64,000 nt of DNA from an uncultured Vampirovibrio sp. (GTDB lineage: Bacteria; Cyanobacteriota; Vampirovibrionia; Gastranaerophilales; Gastranaerophilaceae), in contig CAJTLG010000005.1 in the NCBI GenBank assembly GCA_910577395.1, forward strand, positions 62,001-126,000, in the 5' to 3' direction. Position 1 is the first letter of the stretch; the number at the start of each line of letters is the position of its first letter. The position numbers and the translations under genes are program-made. The notes beneath the pieces are model-generated. The model did no database searches. It saw nothing but the letters and a program-made list of their open reading frames with translations, and was not told the origin of the DNA. Positions 7,209-14,329 of the stretch are shown one piece after another.

Positions 7209-9603
7209 ATTCAATAGTTTTTGGGGATATAACTTTATTTTTAAATAAAATATCCTCTTGTCCGATATTATAAAATACTCCAAAAACCTTATTCTTAGCG
7301 GGCTTAAGGCCATGGAAAATTAAATTTTCAGGTAAATTTAAGAATTTTTTTGCACGCATATTTTTAAAATCCCCTAAAAACCCCACTACAGGCTGATAAT
7401 AAGTATCCGCTGAGCGTTGAATTGAAGATATATCTGCATTTAAAAGAATTGCAAATTTTAAATTGTGAAATCCTAAATTTTGCAAATCAGGGGTTTCAAT
7501 AGGAGGACCTGCAGGGACAAAACGGGCTAAATTCTTAGGCTCTGAAATCCTTGCTGTGCCGCGGCTGAGGGTGATTTTAAGTTCATTATTAAAAATTTCA
7601 TATTCGTTAAGCCCTATTGTTATAACGCCCAAATCCTGCGCCAGTACCCATCTTTGCATTGGAAAAGAATTTGTTTTTACCTCTATTTTAGGTTTTGCGG
7701 GCATATGAACGCGCGGATTATAGGTATAGTCGTGTTTTCTTTCAATATACCCAAAAGCATCCTCTGCAAATGTAGTATCTATAGGGTTTTTAAGGTTTAT
7801 ACACATCTGGATTTTTTGATTTTTCTTGCTATTGTTGAATTTTGCTTCAAATTCAAAAAACTTTGATTGGTTGGTTAAATACACATCAAGCTTGAAATTG
7901 TTTTCAAACAATAGTCTTAAACATGCTCTAATCGGGCCTTTTTCAATAACTTTACTATCTAAAAGCCGCCATTCAAGCGGCTTATTGGGGCATGCGGAAT
8001 TATAGCTATCCCCCAAATCCTTACTTACCAATACCTTTAGGGCATTAGAATATTCTTTTTTTGATACTTTATCTAAAATTTTAATCTGTAAATTTTCTTT
8101 TACACGGGTTAAACCCAGTTCAATAAAGGGATTTGATATTTTATTATCATTGATTTCAAGGCTGCAAACAGGTTTTACGGTATCTAAAATACTGTAACTG
8201 AATGGGGGAAGGCTTTTTGCCTCTATTAAATATTCATAAAGGGGTAAATATTGTTCCGTAACGGGTATTTGCCTTGTGTCATAGAGGATTTCATCACTGA
8301 ATCCTCTATATTTGCGCACCAATTGGGCATTTGACAGGGGAAAATCTGTTGTAATCTTTACAGGGCCTTCATATTCGTAATTTGAAAAGTTTATTAAACA
8401 AATTTTTGAACGCTGTGATTTGGGGGGCTTTGAATTTATACAGACGGTTTGCTTTGTGCTATCCGGTTTTAAGGCATATTTACGCCTAAAATCTCTGATT
8501 AGTCTGTGTTTTACCCCTTCTGTTACCTGTTTTACCTTGTCAAATCTTGATTGCACGGTGTTATGCACATCATCAGTTGAACAGCCGTAAATAGAATCGT
8601 GGGCGTGGTTTTTTATTAATTCTTTAACGGTGTATTCAAGGCTGGGTTTGAATTTTGGCCAATTTTTATTTGATATGAAATAACAAAAAGGTTCTGTTAT
8701 TCTGAATAAATCCCACTGAAACTTTGCATTTTCAACCTTTTGCGGGATACGGGAAGAGTAAACACCGGGCAGAATATAGGTTTCAGAGTTATCTAAAAGT
8801 TCACCCTCTATTAAAAGCTTTGAGTAGTCTGTGTTTTTGATGTATTCAAATGGGGAAGACAGCTCTATATAATAGTTTTGGAGATTTTTGTTTATTTGAT
8901 TAATTAAATTTGAGGAATTTTTTAAGGCGGCAAGGTGGTCAGCCCCAATGGGTAAAAGCAAATCCCCGTGGGAATTTTGGGCAATTTTATCAAGGATATT
9001 TGTAAGTGTTTCAACCCCTGTTTTGAATTCTTTTGAATTTGCCTCTAAATCACTCATAGTGTGCAATATATCCACAAAATACCCGGAAACAAGCTTTGTT
9101 GTATTCATATTATTCATTTTAAAATCATTGCTTTTTAATGTCCCAACCCCGCGCCATACAAGGGAATACAGGATATTAAAGCTTTTTAGGATATCGAAAA
9201 TACTCCTTGAATGGCCGAAAGTATCAGGCAAATATCCTAAAAATTCTTTCTCTCCAAGGGTTTTAGAGTACTCAAGCCCAAGGTTTAAATTTCTTACTAA
9301 AGAAATTCCGTTTACCAGAAAATTATCTGCACTGACAAAAAACGGCCCTATATGGAGTTTTCCGGCCTTTATAAATTTTTTAACGGTGTTAAGGCGTTTA
9401 GGGCGAAATTTAAGGTAATCTTCAAGAGCCGCTGTTTGCCCGTCAAAGTAAAAGCAAGGCATAGAGCCGCTTTCAAGCTCTTCAAGGATTTCATCAAAAA
9501 CTTCAAGCAGCCTTAAATTAAATTCTTCTTTTGTGCGGTACCATTCTCTGTCCCAGTGGGTGTGAAGATATGCTATTACTCGTTTTTTGCCATTTGTTTT
9601 CAC
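7195..9603 (-). CDS. Glycoside hydrolase family 38 alpha-mannosidase
   Basis: Retaining alpha-mannosidase, 802 residues, with no signal peptide, so probably cytoplasmic. Seen: the metal-site motif HTHWDREWY at the N-terminus, GPFFVSADNFLVNG, the GYLPDTFGHS block that carries the nucleophile Asp, NHAHDSIYGCSTDDVH near residue 350, and a large C-terminal beta domain. The GTG at 9603 is chosen because a GAAGGG ribosome site lies 8 nt before it; a TTG five codons upstream would destroy that site. It stands alone, with no sugar transporter or other glycosidase beside it. It would release mannose from imported glycans. Confidence 0.93.
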   Translation of the reverse strand: MKTNGKKRVIAYLHTHWDREWYRTKEEFNLRLLEVFDEILEELESGSMPCFYFDGQTAALEDYLKFRPKRLNTVKKFIKAGKLHIGPFFVSADNFLVNGISLVRNLNLGLEYSKTLGEKEFLGYLPDTFGHSRSIFDILKSFNILYSLVWRGVGTLKSNDFKMNNMNTTKLVSGYFVDILHTMSDLEANSKEFKTGVETLTNILDKIAQNSHGDLLLPIGADHLAALKNSSNLINQINKNLQNYYIELSSPFEYIKNTDYSKLLIEGELLDNSETYILPGVYSSRIPQKVENAKFQWDLFRITEPFCYFISNKNWPKFKPSLEYTVKELIKNHAHDSIYGCSTDDVHNTVQSRFDKVKQVTEGVKHRLIRDFRRKYALKPDSTKQTVCINSKPPKSQRSKICLINFSNYEYEGPVKITTDFPLSNAQLVRKYRGFSDEILYDTRQIPVTEQYLPLYEYLIEAKSLPPFSYSILDTVKPVCSLEINDNKISNPFIELGLTRVKENLQIKILDKVSKKEYSNALKVLVSKDLGDSYNSACPNKPLEWRLLDSKVIEKGPIRACLRLLFENNFKLDVYLTNQSKFFEFEAKFNNSKKNQKIQMCINLKNPIDTTFAEDAFGYIERKHDYTYNPRVHMPAKPKIEVKTNSFPMQRWVLAQDLGVITIGLNEYEIFNNELKITLSRGTARISEPKNLARFVPAGPPIETPDLQNLGFHNLKFAILLNADISSIQRSADTYYQPVVGFLGDFKNMRAKKFLNLPENLIFHGLKPAKNKVFGVFYNIGQEDILFKNKVISPKTIEFIEL

Positions 9604-9695
9604 ATATTTACCCTTCAAATCGGTATATCATATTTTAGCATATTCAACATATAATTTTCCATTTTTTAGATGAACTTAAAAACCGAAAAATTGGC

Positions 9696-9701
9696 TATAA
9701 T
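9696..9701 (+). promoter_or_regulatory. -10 box upstream of the 84-residue protein gene
   Basis: TATAAT at 9696-9701 within GGCTATAATTTAG lies 45 nt before the start codon at 9747, in the divergent gap between the mannosidase and the small gene. No clear -35 hexamer was found. Confidence 0.4.
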
Positions 9702-9746
9702 TTAGTCACAAGTGAAGGAAAACCTTTTAAATACCCCAAAAATATT

Positions 9747-10001
9747 ATGAATAAAAAACTTTTAAAACGTTTAGAATTTGAAATTTTAAACTGTAAAAAA
9801 CAATTGCGCGAGCTTGCGCCTTATATAGACTCAAATGCCTCTATGGCAGAAGTTTATAACCGCACCCTTATTAAAAAAGCAATTTTAACGGATAAATATA
9901 AAAAAATCCGACACCCCGAGTCTGTTTTTTCAAAAATAACAAAGCTTTTAAAATTTACAAAAAAACAAAAACTAATTTGTGATTATTTTCCTAACACATA
10001 A
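9747..10001 (+). CDS. Small basic protein of unknown function
   Basis: Not recognised. The 84 residues are mostly helical and Lys-rich (MNKKLLKRLEFEILNCKKQL, KKAILTDKYKKIRHP), with no signal peptide or membrane helix. Codon use matches the neighbours and a promoter-like TATAAT lies upstream, but the ribosome site is weak (GAAGGA is 27 nt upstream). A terminator at 10050 follows the stop codon closely, which supports it as a real one-gene transcript. Confidence 0.5.
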   Translation: MNKKLLKRLEFEILNCKKQLRELAPYIDSNASMAEVYNRTLIKKAILTDKYKKIRHPESVFSKITKLLKFTKKQKLICDYFPNT

Positions 10002-10049
10002 AGTCATAAAAGCCAAAAGACTTTAAGGTCAAAAAGTGAAGATAATAAA

Positions 10050-10080
10050 AAAGAGCCTTTAAATAAGGCTCTTTAAATTT
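10050..10080 (-). terminator. Bidirectional intrinsic terminator
   Basis: AAAGAGCCTT (10050-10059) pairs perfectly with AAGGCTCTTT (10065-10074). On the - strand the stem is followed by TTTTTTATTAT, and on the + strand by AAATTTT. It can end the small + strand gene and the - strand exonuclease transcript. Confidence 0.8.
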
Positions 10081-10084
10081 TGCA

Positions 10085-10205
10085 AGTATCCTCATGTGGT
10101 AGTAATGTGGGTTTTTGTGGTTTCTCTCTTTTGTTCTCTCTCGTGGTTTTATGTGGTGGTTTTCTCTTCTTTTTGGTTTTTTCTCTCTCGTACTTATATA
10201 AAGTT
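10085..10205. other. Pyrimidine/GT-rich low-complexity tract in a 313-nt gene-free gap
   Basis: Between the terminator and the exonuclease stop codon the + strand alternates GTGGTTT blocks with CTCTCTT/CTCTCTCGT blocks (CTCTCTCGT occurs twice, near 10137 and 10183). There is no open frame on either strand. The - strand would be a purine-rich 3' untranslated region of the exonuclease transcript. Function unknown. Confidence 0.5.
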
Positions 10206-10314
10206 ATTCTTATAAAAAATATTGCTTTTTTATATACTTTTTAGTTAATATTTAGCAACAAACGTTAACATATATTTACAAAATAAGCCTAAAACTCCCG
10301 ATACAACAGGATTT

Positions 10315-11265
10315 TTATTTTACGGTTTTTTCTAAGATTTTTTCTGAATGCTTTTCGGGCTTTACAACATTAAAGGTTTTATTTTCTGTTATTTCACACC
10401 TTGCAGCCTTAATTTTATCTTTAATATCACTATCCAGGCTGCTGCCATGTACAAGGCGGTCTACAAAGGCATTATTGAGCCTTACGGCCTTAGGCAATGC
10501 CCCTATTTCATCAAGAATATCTTTAATTTGTACAAAATCATATGAAAAGGTTTTTTTGCAGTTATAAGTTAAAATTTCGCCTGTATTTGCCGTAATATCT
10601 TTTCCGCCCTTTTCAAAATAAATTTTAAAAATAGACCTTAAATCCTGAATTTCAGACTGCATAGTGGTTATAGCGTTTTGCAGCCTTAAATATCTTTCAA
10701 ACAAATATTCTACATTATTTAATTGTCCCAATTGCCATTCATACTTTTGAAAATACATCTTTTTAAGTTTCGGGTAACAAAGTGCAAGCCCCTCTGCATC
10801 TGCAAATGCGCGGTGTCTTGTTGAAAAATCCACACCGAATGTATTCATAAGTGCCTCAAGCCCGCAGGATTCAAGCTGGGGGTAGATTTCTTTAAACATA
10901 ATTTGGGTATCAATGTGATGATTTTCTAAGGGCTTGTCGTACAGGCGTTTTGAGGTTCTGTTTAAAAAGCTGAAATCAAATATTGCATTGTGTGCAACGA
11001 TGGGGTAATCCCCTATAAATTCAAATATTTTAGGGAAAATTTCTTCTTCTGTGGGTGCATCCTCAAGCATTTCCTCTGTGATACCGTGCACTGCCATTGA
11101 AGATTTTCTTATATGTTGTTTTGCGTTTATCAGGGTTTCAAATTTTTCTGTTATTTTGCCGTTTACAAGTTTTACCGCGCCAAACTCAATAATTTTTTCC
11201 TTTGTGTAATCAAGCCCTGTGGTTTCTACATCCAAAACAATTTCAATTTCATTCTTCTTTGGCAT
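10315..11265 (-). CDS. DnaQ-like DEDDh 3'-5' exonuclease
   Basis: A 316-residue protein with an N-terminal RNase T/DNA polymerase III epsilon-type exonuclease domain: Exo I VLDVETTGLD (metal ligands Asp and Glu), Exo II HNAIFDFSFL, and Exo III HRAFADAEGL supplying His and Asp. The remaining about 140 residues match nothing obvious and may be a separate all-helical domain. The start ATG has an AGAGGA ribosome site 7 nt upstream. It lies only about 20 nt downstream of the SRP RNA gene on the same strand, so the two are probably co-transcribed. It could be the replicative proofreading subunit or a PolC-like accessory exonuclease. Confidence 0.85.
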   Translation of the reverse strand: MPKKNEIEIVLDVETTGLDYTKEKIIEFGAVKLVNGKITEKFETLINAKQHIRKSSMAVHGITEEMLEDAPTEEEIFPKIFEFIGDYPIVAHNAIFDFSFLNRTSKRLYDKPLENHHIDTQIMFKEIYPQLESCGLEALMNTFGVDFSTRHRAFADAEGLALCYPKLKKMYFQKYEWQLGQLNNVEYLFERYLRLQNAITTMQSEIQDLRSIFKIYFEKGGKDITANTGEILTYNCKKTFSYDFVQIKDILDEIGALPKAVRLNNAFVDRLVHGSSLDSDIKDKIKAARCEITENKTFNVVKPEKHSEKILEKTVK

Positions 11266-11285
11266 TAAAAATTCCTCTTATTTTG

Positions 11286-11553
11286 TTTAAAACCACGCCA
11301 CTACCTATCGAAAACAAAATACAAAACCTACAGCTTAAATATCTCCTGCATTTATTGAAACACCCGCAAGGTATTCCTCTTAGTGCTGCTATGTTTCCAT
11401 CCTGACACGGTTCGTGGCACCTGCGCCGCCCCAATATATGCGTATCAACAATATTCAAGTTTTCAATAATATACCCTGCATCCTCACGGTAGGCTCTGCA
11501 CCCGGCATAGGCTTCCGGTCAAGAGTTTGCAACACCCCGTGGAGCGTGGTTAA
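11286..11553 (-). ncRNA. ffs: Signal recognition particle RNA (large bacterial type)
   Basis: On the - strand the conserved SRP domain IV apex is clear: CCGTGTCAGG, the GGAAAC turn and AGCAGCACTAAG (plus-strand positions about 11378-11424). The ends pair as expected for a Bacillus-like 6S-type SRP RNA: AACCACGC near 11547 with GCGTGGTT near 11292, giving about 268 nt including an Alu-like 5' domain. With Ffh it targets nascent membrane proteins. The exact ends are estimated from the terminal helix. Confidence 0.88.
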
Positions 11554-11557
11554 GAAT

Positions 11558-11570
11558 ATTGTAACATAAA
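11558..11570 (-). promoter_or_regulatory. Extended -10 promoter of the SRP RNA gene
   Basis: Read on the - strand: TTTTTATGTTACAAT, with TACAAT as -10 and an upstream TG for an extended -10 element. It is placed about 7 nt before the predicted RNA 5' end. The 16-nt string TTTTTATGTTACAATA recurs at 16108-16123, also on the - strand. Confidence 0.6.
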
Positions 11571-11581
11571 AACTTGAGGGG

Positions 11582-12025
11582 TTATTCTTCCGCCGGTTTT
11601 TTTGCAAAAGATTTGATTAAATCAATATAAATATTCCTTTTCATAATGGCAAATTTATATTCGCTGTATTCTTCACCGTTTCTTGCATTTACTATAAAAG
11701 CAACAGGCAGAAACCCTTTTACATTGGCCTTTTCTACGTTAATAATATCACTGTAGGGGATAGTTATATTTAACCCGCCAAACCACTGGAACATGCTCCT
11801 GAACATTATTCTTTTATTTGTAAAGGCAAATTCGCCGCTGTTTTGCGCCTCTTGTACGCCAAGCACCTTTTGCCAGTAATCGCCTTTAACATTTTTTATG
11901 ATTTCTTCACCTTCCATAAGCTCAAACTGGCTTGGGTTAAGCTTTACGCTTTTAATAATCAGGAATATTGCGCCTATAAATAATAAAAAACCGATTATCT
12001 GTCCTAAAATACCGATTAATAACAT
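11582..12025 (-). CDS. Membrane-anchored PH/GRAM-like domain protein
   Basis: Not a named family. The 147 residues start with one hydrophobic helix (GILGQIIGFLLFIGAIFLII, about 5-24) followed by a compact beta-rich domain resembling bacterial PH or GRAM domains: EGEEIIKNVKGDY, GEFAFTNKRIMFRS, ITIPYSDIINVEKANVKGF and YSEYKFAIMKRNIYIDLIKSFA. This TNKRI-containing pattern is typical of PH-like lipid or protein interaction modules. The ribosome site GGAG is well placed. It is a single gene between the SRP RNA and pyruvate decarboxylase. Confidence 0.7.
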   Translation of the reverse strand: MLLIGILGQIIGFLLFIGAIFLIIKSVKLNPSQFELMEGEEIIKNVKGDYWQKVLGVQEAQNSGEFAFTNKRIMFRSMFQWFGGLNITIPYSDIINVEKANVKGFLPVAFIVNARNGEEYSEYKFAIMKRNIYIDLIKSFAKKPAEE

Positions 12026-12089
12026 TTGCTAACTCCATTTTTCTAATATTACAATGGTATTAAACAGGGTGCTAAAATGCAAATATTTC

Positions 12090-13733
12090 TTATTTCTTAA
12101 CACCTGCGACGGATTTTTTCATAATCTCAGGGATATCCATTTTGTCTGCAAAAATTTCAATGTAAACGAGGTTATCTTTTTGTTCTTCTTTTGCAGCATT
12201 GAGTGCTCTATTCAGGTCATTAGAGGTTTTTACACTGTGGTATTTATAATGTTTACCAAAAAGCTCTAATGCCTTTTTATAATTCCAGTTTGTTATATCG
12301 TTAAATACATCATTTGGGTCATTTGAAAGGTATCTTTCAATTGTGTAGCCTGAATTGTTTAAGACAAGGATAACAGGCTTTATATCGTATTTAAACATAT
12401 TTGAAAGTTCCTGAACAGTCAGCTGGTGTGACCCTTCGCCTGTGAATAATACAGTCCTTTTGCTTTTATCCGCAACGCTTGCGCCAAATGCGGCGGGTGT
12501 TGCCCACCCGATAGAGCCCCAAAGTGTCTGGCTAAGGTAATTAGAGCCTTTCTTTAATTTCATTTTAGAGCTTGCAAAAGATATTATGCCTGTTTCAATA
12601 ATAACGGTATCGTTTTCTTCTAAGAAATCCTGTAAGAGCGGGAAAACTTCATCAAGGACAATCGGCTTATCAGAGGGCACGGAAGGTTTATACCCGATAT
12701 ACGGTATGTTACTGGCAGGTGGGTTTTTAGACTGCAAGCTGTTTGAATTTAAAAGGGTGTTTATAATATCAATTATATAAACATTTTCAAACCTTTCACC
12801 GTCCGCAATTACATAATCTGTCTGAATTTCAACCTTAAACCTTTCATCGGGTTTAACTGCAAAACCAAGGGTATTTAAATCTGAAAACAGTGTGCCAAAC
12901 CCTATTATAAGGTCAAAATCCTGGTAAACTTCTTTATAATCATCCTCTGCAACTTCACCGAAATTCATGCCGATAAAGTGCCTGTCATCCTCTTCAATAA
13001 GACCTTTTCCCATAATCATAGAGGTTATTTTTATGTTAAATTTTTCTACAATAGACCTTACTTCGTTTTGCAGTCTGAACCGTTTCATAAGATAATCTGT
13101 TATTATAAGCGGGTTTTTAGAATTATTTATAAGCTCTGTTATTTTATCTGCTGCATTTTTAAGGTTAACAGGGTCAGATTTTATTATAGTTTCAGGGATT
13201 GTATCATCTACAATGAAATTACATACATCTACAGGCAATGCAATATAAACGGGCTTTTTTTCTTTTATAAATATATCAAAAACCCTGTCTATTTCAGATT
13301 TTATGGTGTTTTCATTATCAAGATATGCCGTTGCCGCGGTAACATTAGAATAAACTTTTTCAAAGGCAAAATAATCAGGGTTTGAAAAATTATGGTGTAA
13401 AAGTGCCCCGGATTTTATCGCCTGTGTTTTTGGCACACCTGCAATTTTAATTACGGGCAGGTTTTCAGCATATGCCCCTGCTATGCCGTTTATAGCGCTC
13501 AATTCTCCGACACCGAATGTTGTAACAACTGCCCCGTAACCGTTTATTCTTGCGTAACCGTCCGCTGCATATGCGGCATTTAATTCGTTTGTGCAGTTTA
13601 CCCAGGTTAAACCCGGCGCTTGTATAACAGAATCAAGGATATTAAAGTTAAAATCCCCGGGCAGGCCGAAAACATGGTCTATCCCAAGGTTTAAAAGTCT
13701 GCGTGCTATATAATCGGATACTTTAATTTGCAT
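12090..13733 (-). CDS. Pyruvate decarboxylase / indolepyruvate decarboxylase family enzyme
   Basis: Thiamine-diphosphate enzyme of 547 residues converting a 2-keto acid (probably pyruvate) to an aldehyde and CO2. Seen: catalytic Glu in NELNAAYAADGYAR, the HH pair in LLHHNFSNPDYF characteristic of PDC, and the TPP-Mg site GEGSHQLTVQEL followed by LNNSGYTIE. The ATG at 13733 is chosen; a longer frame to 13799 would run through the promoter and operator. An iron alcohol dehydrogenase lies 600 bp away, so a pyruvate-acetaldehyde-ethanol route is likely. Keto-acid specificity (pyruvate versus indolepyruvate) cannot be fixed from sequence. Confidence 0.88.
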   Translation of the reverse strand: MQIKVSDYIARRLLNLGIDHVFGLPGDFNFNILDSVIQAPGLTWVNCTNELNAAYAADGYARINGYGAVVTTFGVGELSAINGIAGAYAENLPVIKIAGVPKTQAIKSGALLHHNFSNPDYFAFEKVYSNVTAATAYLDNENTIKSEIDRVFDIFIKEKKPVYIALPVDVCNFIVDDTIPETIIKSDPVNLKNAADKITELINNSKNPLIITDYLMKRFRLQNEVRSIVEKFNIKITSMIMGKGLIEEDDRHFIGMNFGEVAEDDYKEVYQDFDLIIGFGTLFSDLNTLGFAVKPDERFKVEIQTDYVIADGERFENVYIIDIINTLLNSNSLQSKNPPASNIPYIGYKPSVPSDKPIVLDEVFPLLQDFLEENDTVIIETGIISFASSKMKLKKGSNYLSQTLWGSIGWATPAAFGASVADKSKRTVLFTGEGSHQLTVQELSNMFKYDIKPVILVLNNSGYTIERYLSNDPNDVFNDITNWNYKKALELFGKHYKYHSVKTSNDLNRALNAAKEEQKDNLVYIEIFADKMDIPEIMKKSVAGVKK

Positions 13734-13752
13734 AACAATTCTTTCTATTTTA

Positions 13753-13799
13753 CTACTATGTTTGTAGTAGATAATAATATCAAAATAATTATAAATCAA
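13753..13799 (-). promoter_or_regulatory. Promoter and operator palindrome of the decarboxylase gene
   Basis: On the - strand, -35 TTGATT (13794-13799) and -10 TATTAT (13771-13776) are separated by exactly 17 nt. A perfect inverted repeat CTACTA-TGTTTG-TAGTAG (13753-13770) abuts the -10 and covers the expected start site. Such placement is typical of repressor operators. The cognate regulator is unknown; the arms do not match those of the XRE-type palindromes nearby. Confidence 0.6.
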
Positions 13800-13817
13800 G
13801 AGGGGAATTTTTAAATT

Positions 13818-14015
13818 CTATATATCTTCAACTATACAGGCAATTTTTCTTTCAATCACTTTTGCAAGCGATGCATAAGGCGTAGTATCGCATATTAGCT
13901 GTTCCATATTATCAAGTGCCATTTTAAGCACATATATTAATTCCTGAATTTCAATAAGATTGTCTTTAATGACCGTCAATTTATTTGAAGTGTTGATATA
14001 ATTATTTTTGGTCAT
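13818..14015 (-). CDS. Small protein partner of divergent XRE regulator (copy A)
   Basis: Not a named family. The 65 residues are acidic and mostly helical, with the conserved core IKxxLI...LK..L.NM....DT.PYA.LA.VIE.KI...V, which it shares with the small protein at 20518-20694. No signal peptide, membrane helix or HTH is visible. An AGGAG ribosome site precedes the ATG. It is divergent from an XRE gene across a palindrome and is followed 84 nt later by pyruvate decarboxylase on the same strand. A regulator ligand, anti-repressor or toxin-antitoxin-like partner are all possible; none is shown. Confidence 0.7.
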   Translation of the reverse strand: MTKNNYINTSNKLTVIKDNLIEIQELIYVLKMALDNMEQLICDTTPYASLAKVIERKIACIVEDI

Positions 14016-14033
14016 ATTTTTCTCCTTATATTT

Positions 14034-14050
14034 CCTAGCTGTCAGCTAGG
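14034..14050. promoter_or_regulatory. 17-bp palindromic operator, XRE module A
   Basis: Perfect inverted repeat CCTAGCT-gtc-AGCTAGG (7-3-7) between the divergent small-protein and XRE genes. A TATAAC -10-like box on the - strand lies immediately upstream, so the palindrome covers the likely start site of the small-protein gene. The geometry matches the palindrome of module B at 20481-20497. Confidence 0.65.
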
Positions 14051-14083
14051 TTATAGAAATAAATTTAACATTAACATAACAAT

Positions 14084-14302
14084 ATGGCAAGCAATACAGA
14101 TAAAATTACGGAAAAACTTAAAATTAATATAAAAGCTTTTCGAAAAAAGCTAAAACTTACACAATTTGAACTTAGTGTTCAGGCTGATATTGCCGAGGAT
14201 TATTTGCAATCCATTGAGGCAGGCAGAAGAAAACCAAGCCTGGATGTTTTAGGCAAGATTGCTGATGCGCTTAAAATTGAACCGTATGAGTTGTTGAAAT
14301 GA
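14084..14302 (+). CDS. XRE-family HTH regulator (module A)
   Basis: The 72 residues form a single Cro/C1-type helix-turn-helix domain: FRKKLKLTQFELSVQADIAEDYLQSIEAGRRKPSLDVLGKIADALKI. No effector domain is present, so it would act as a simple dimeric repressor. No Shine-Dalgarno sequence precedes the ATG. It is divergent from the 65-residue protein across a perfect palindrome and is followed 27 nt downstream by the iron alcohol dehydrogenase gene, with which it is probably co-transcribed. It is related to the XRE protein at 20218-20445. Confidence 0.88.
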   Translation: MASNTDKITEKLKINIKAFRKKLKLTQFELSVQADIAEDYLQSIEAGRRKPSLDVLGKIADALKIEPYELLK

Positions 14303-14329
14303 TATTTTATAACAGAAAGGGATTTTATT

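Noticed and set aside
11249..11458. Open frame of about 69 codons on the - strand inside the SRP RNA gene
   Set aside because: It lies wholly within the SRP RNA, whose conserved apex and terminal helix explain the sequence. The predicted peptide has no family resemblance.
13734..13799. Longer N-terminus for the pyruvate decarboxylase
   Set aside because: The extra codons run through the promoter and palindrome and are not expected in PDC-family proteins.
13818..14302. Calling the XRE/small-protein pair a classical toxin-antitoxin system
   Set aside because: The small protein resembles no known toxin and the genes are divergent rather than in one operon; the data support only a regulator with a linked small protein.
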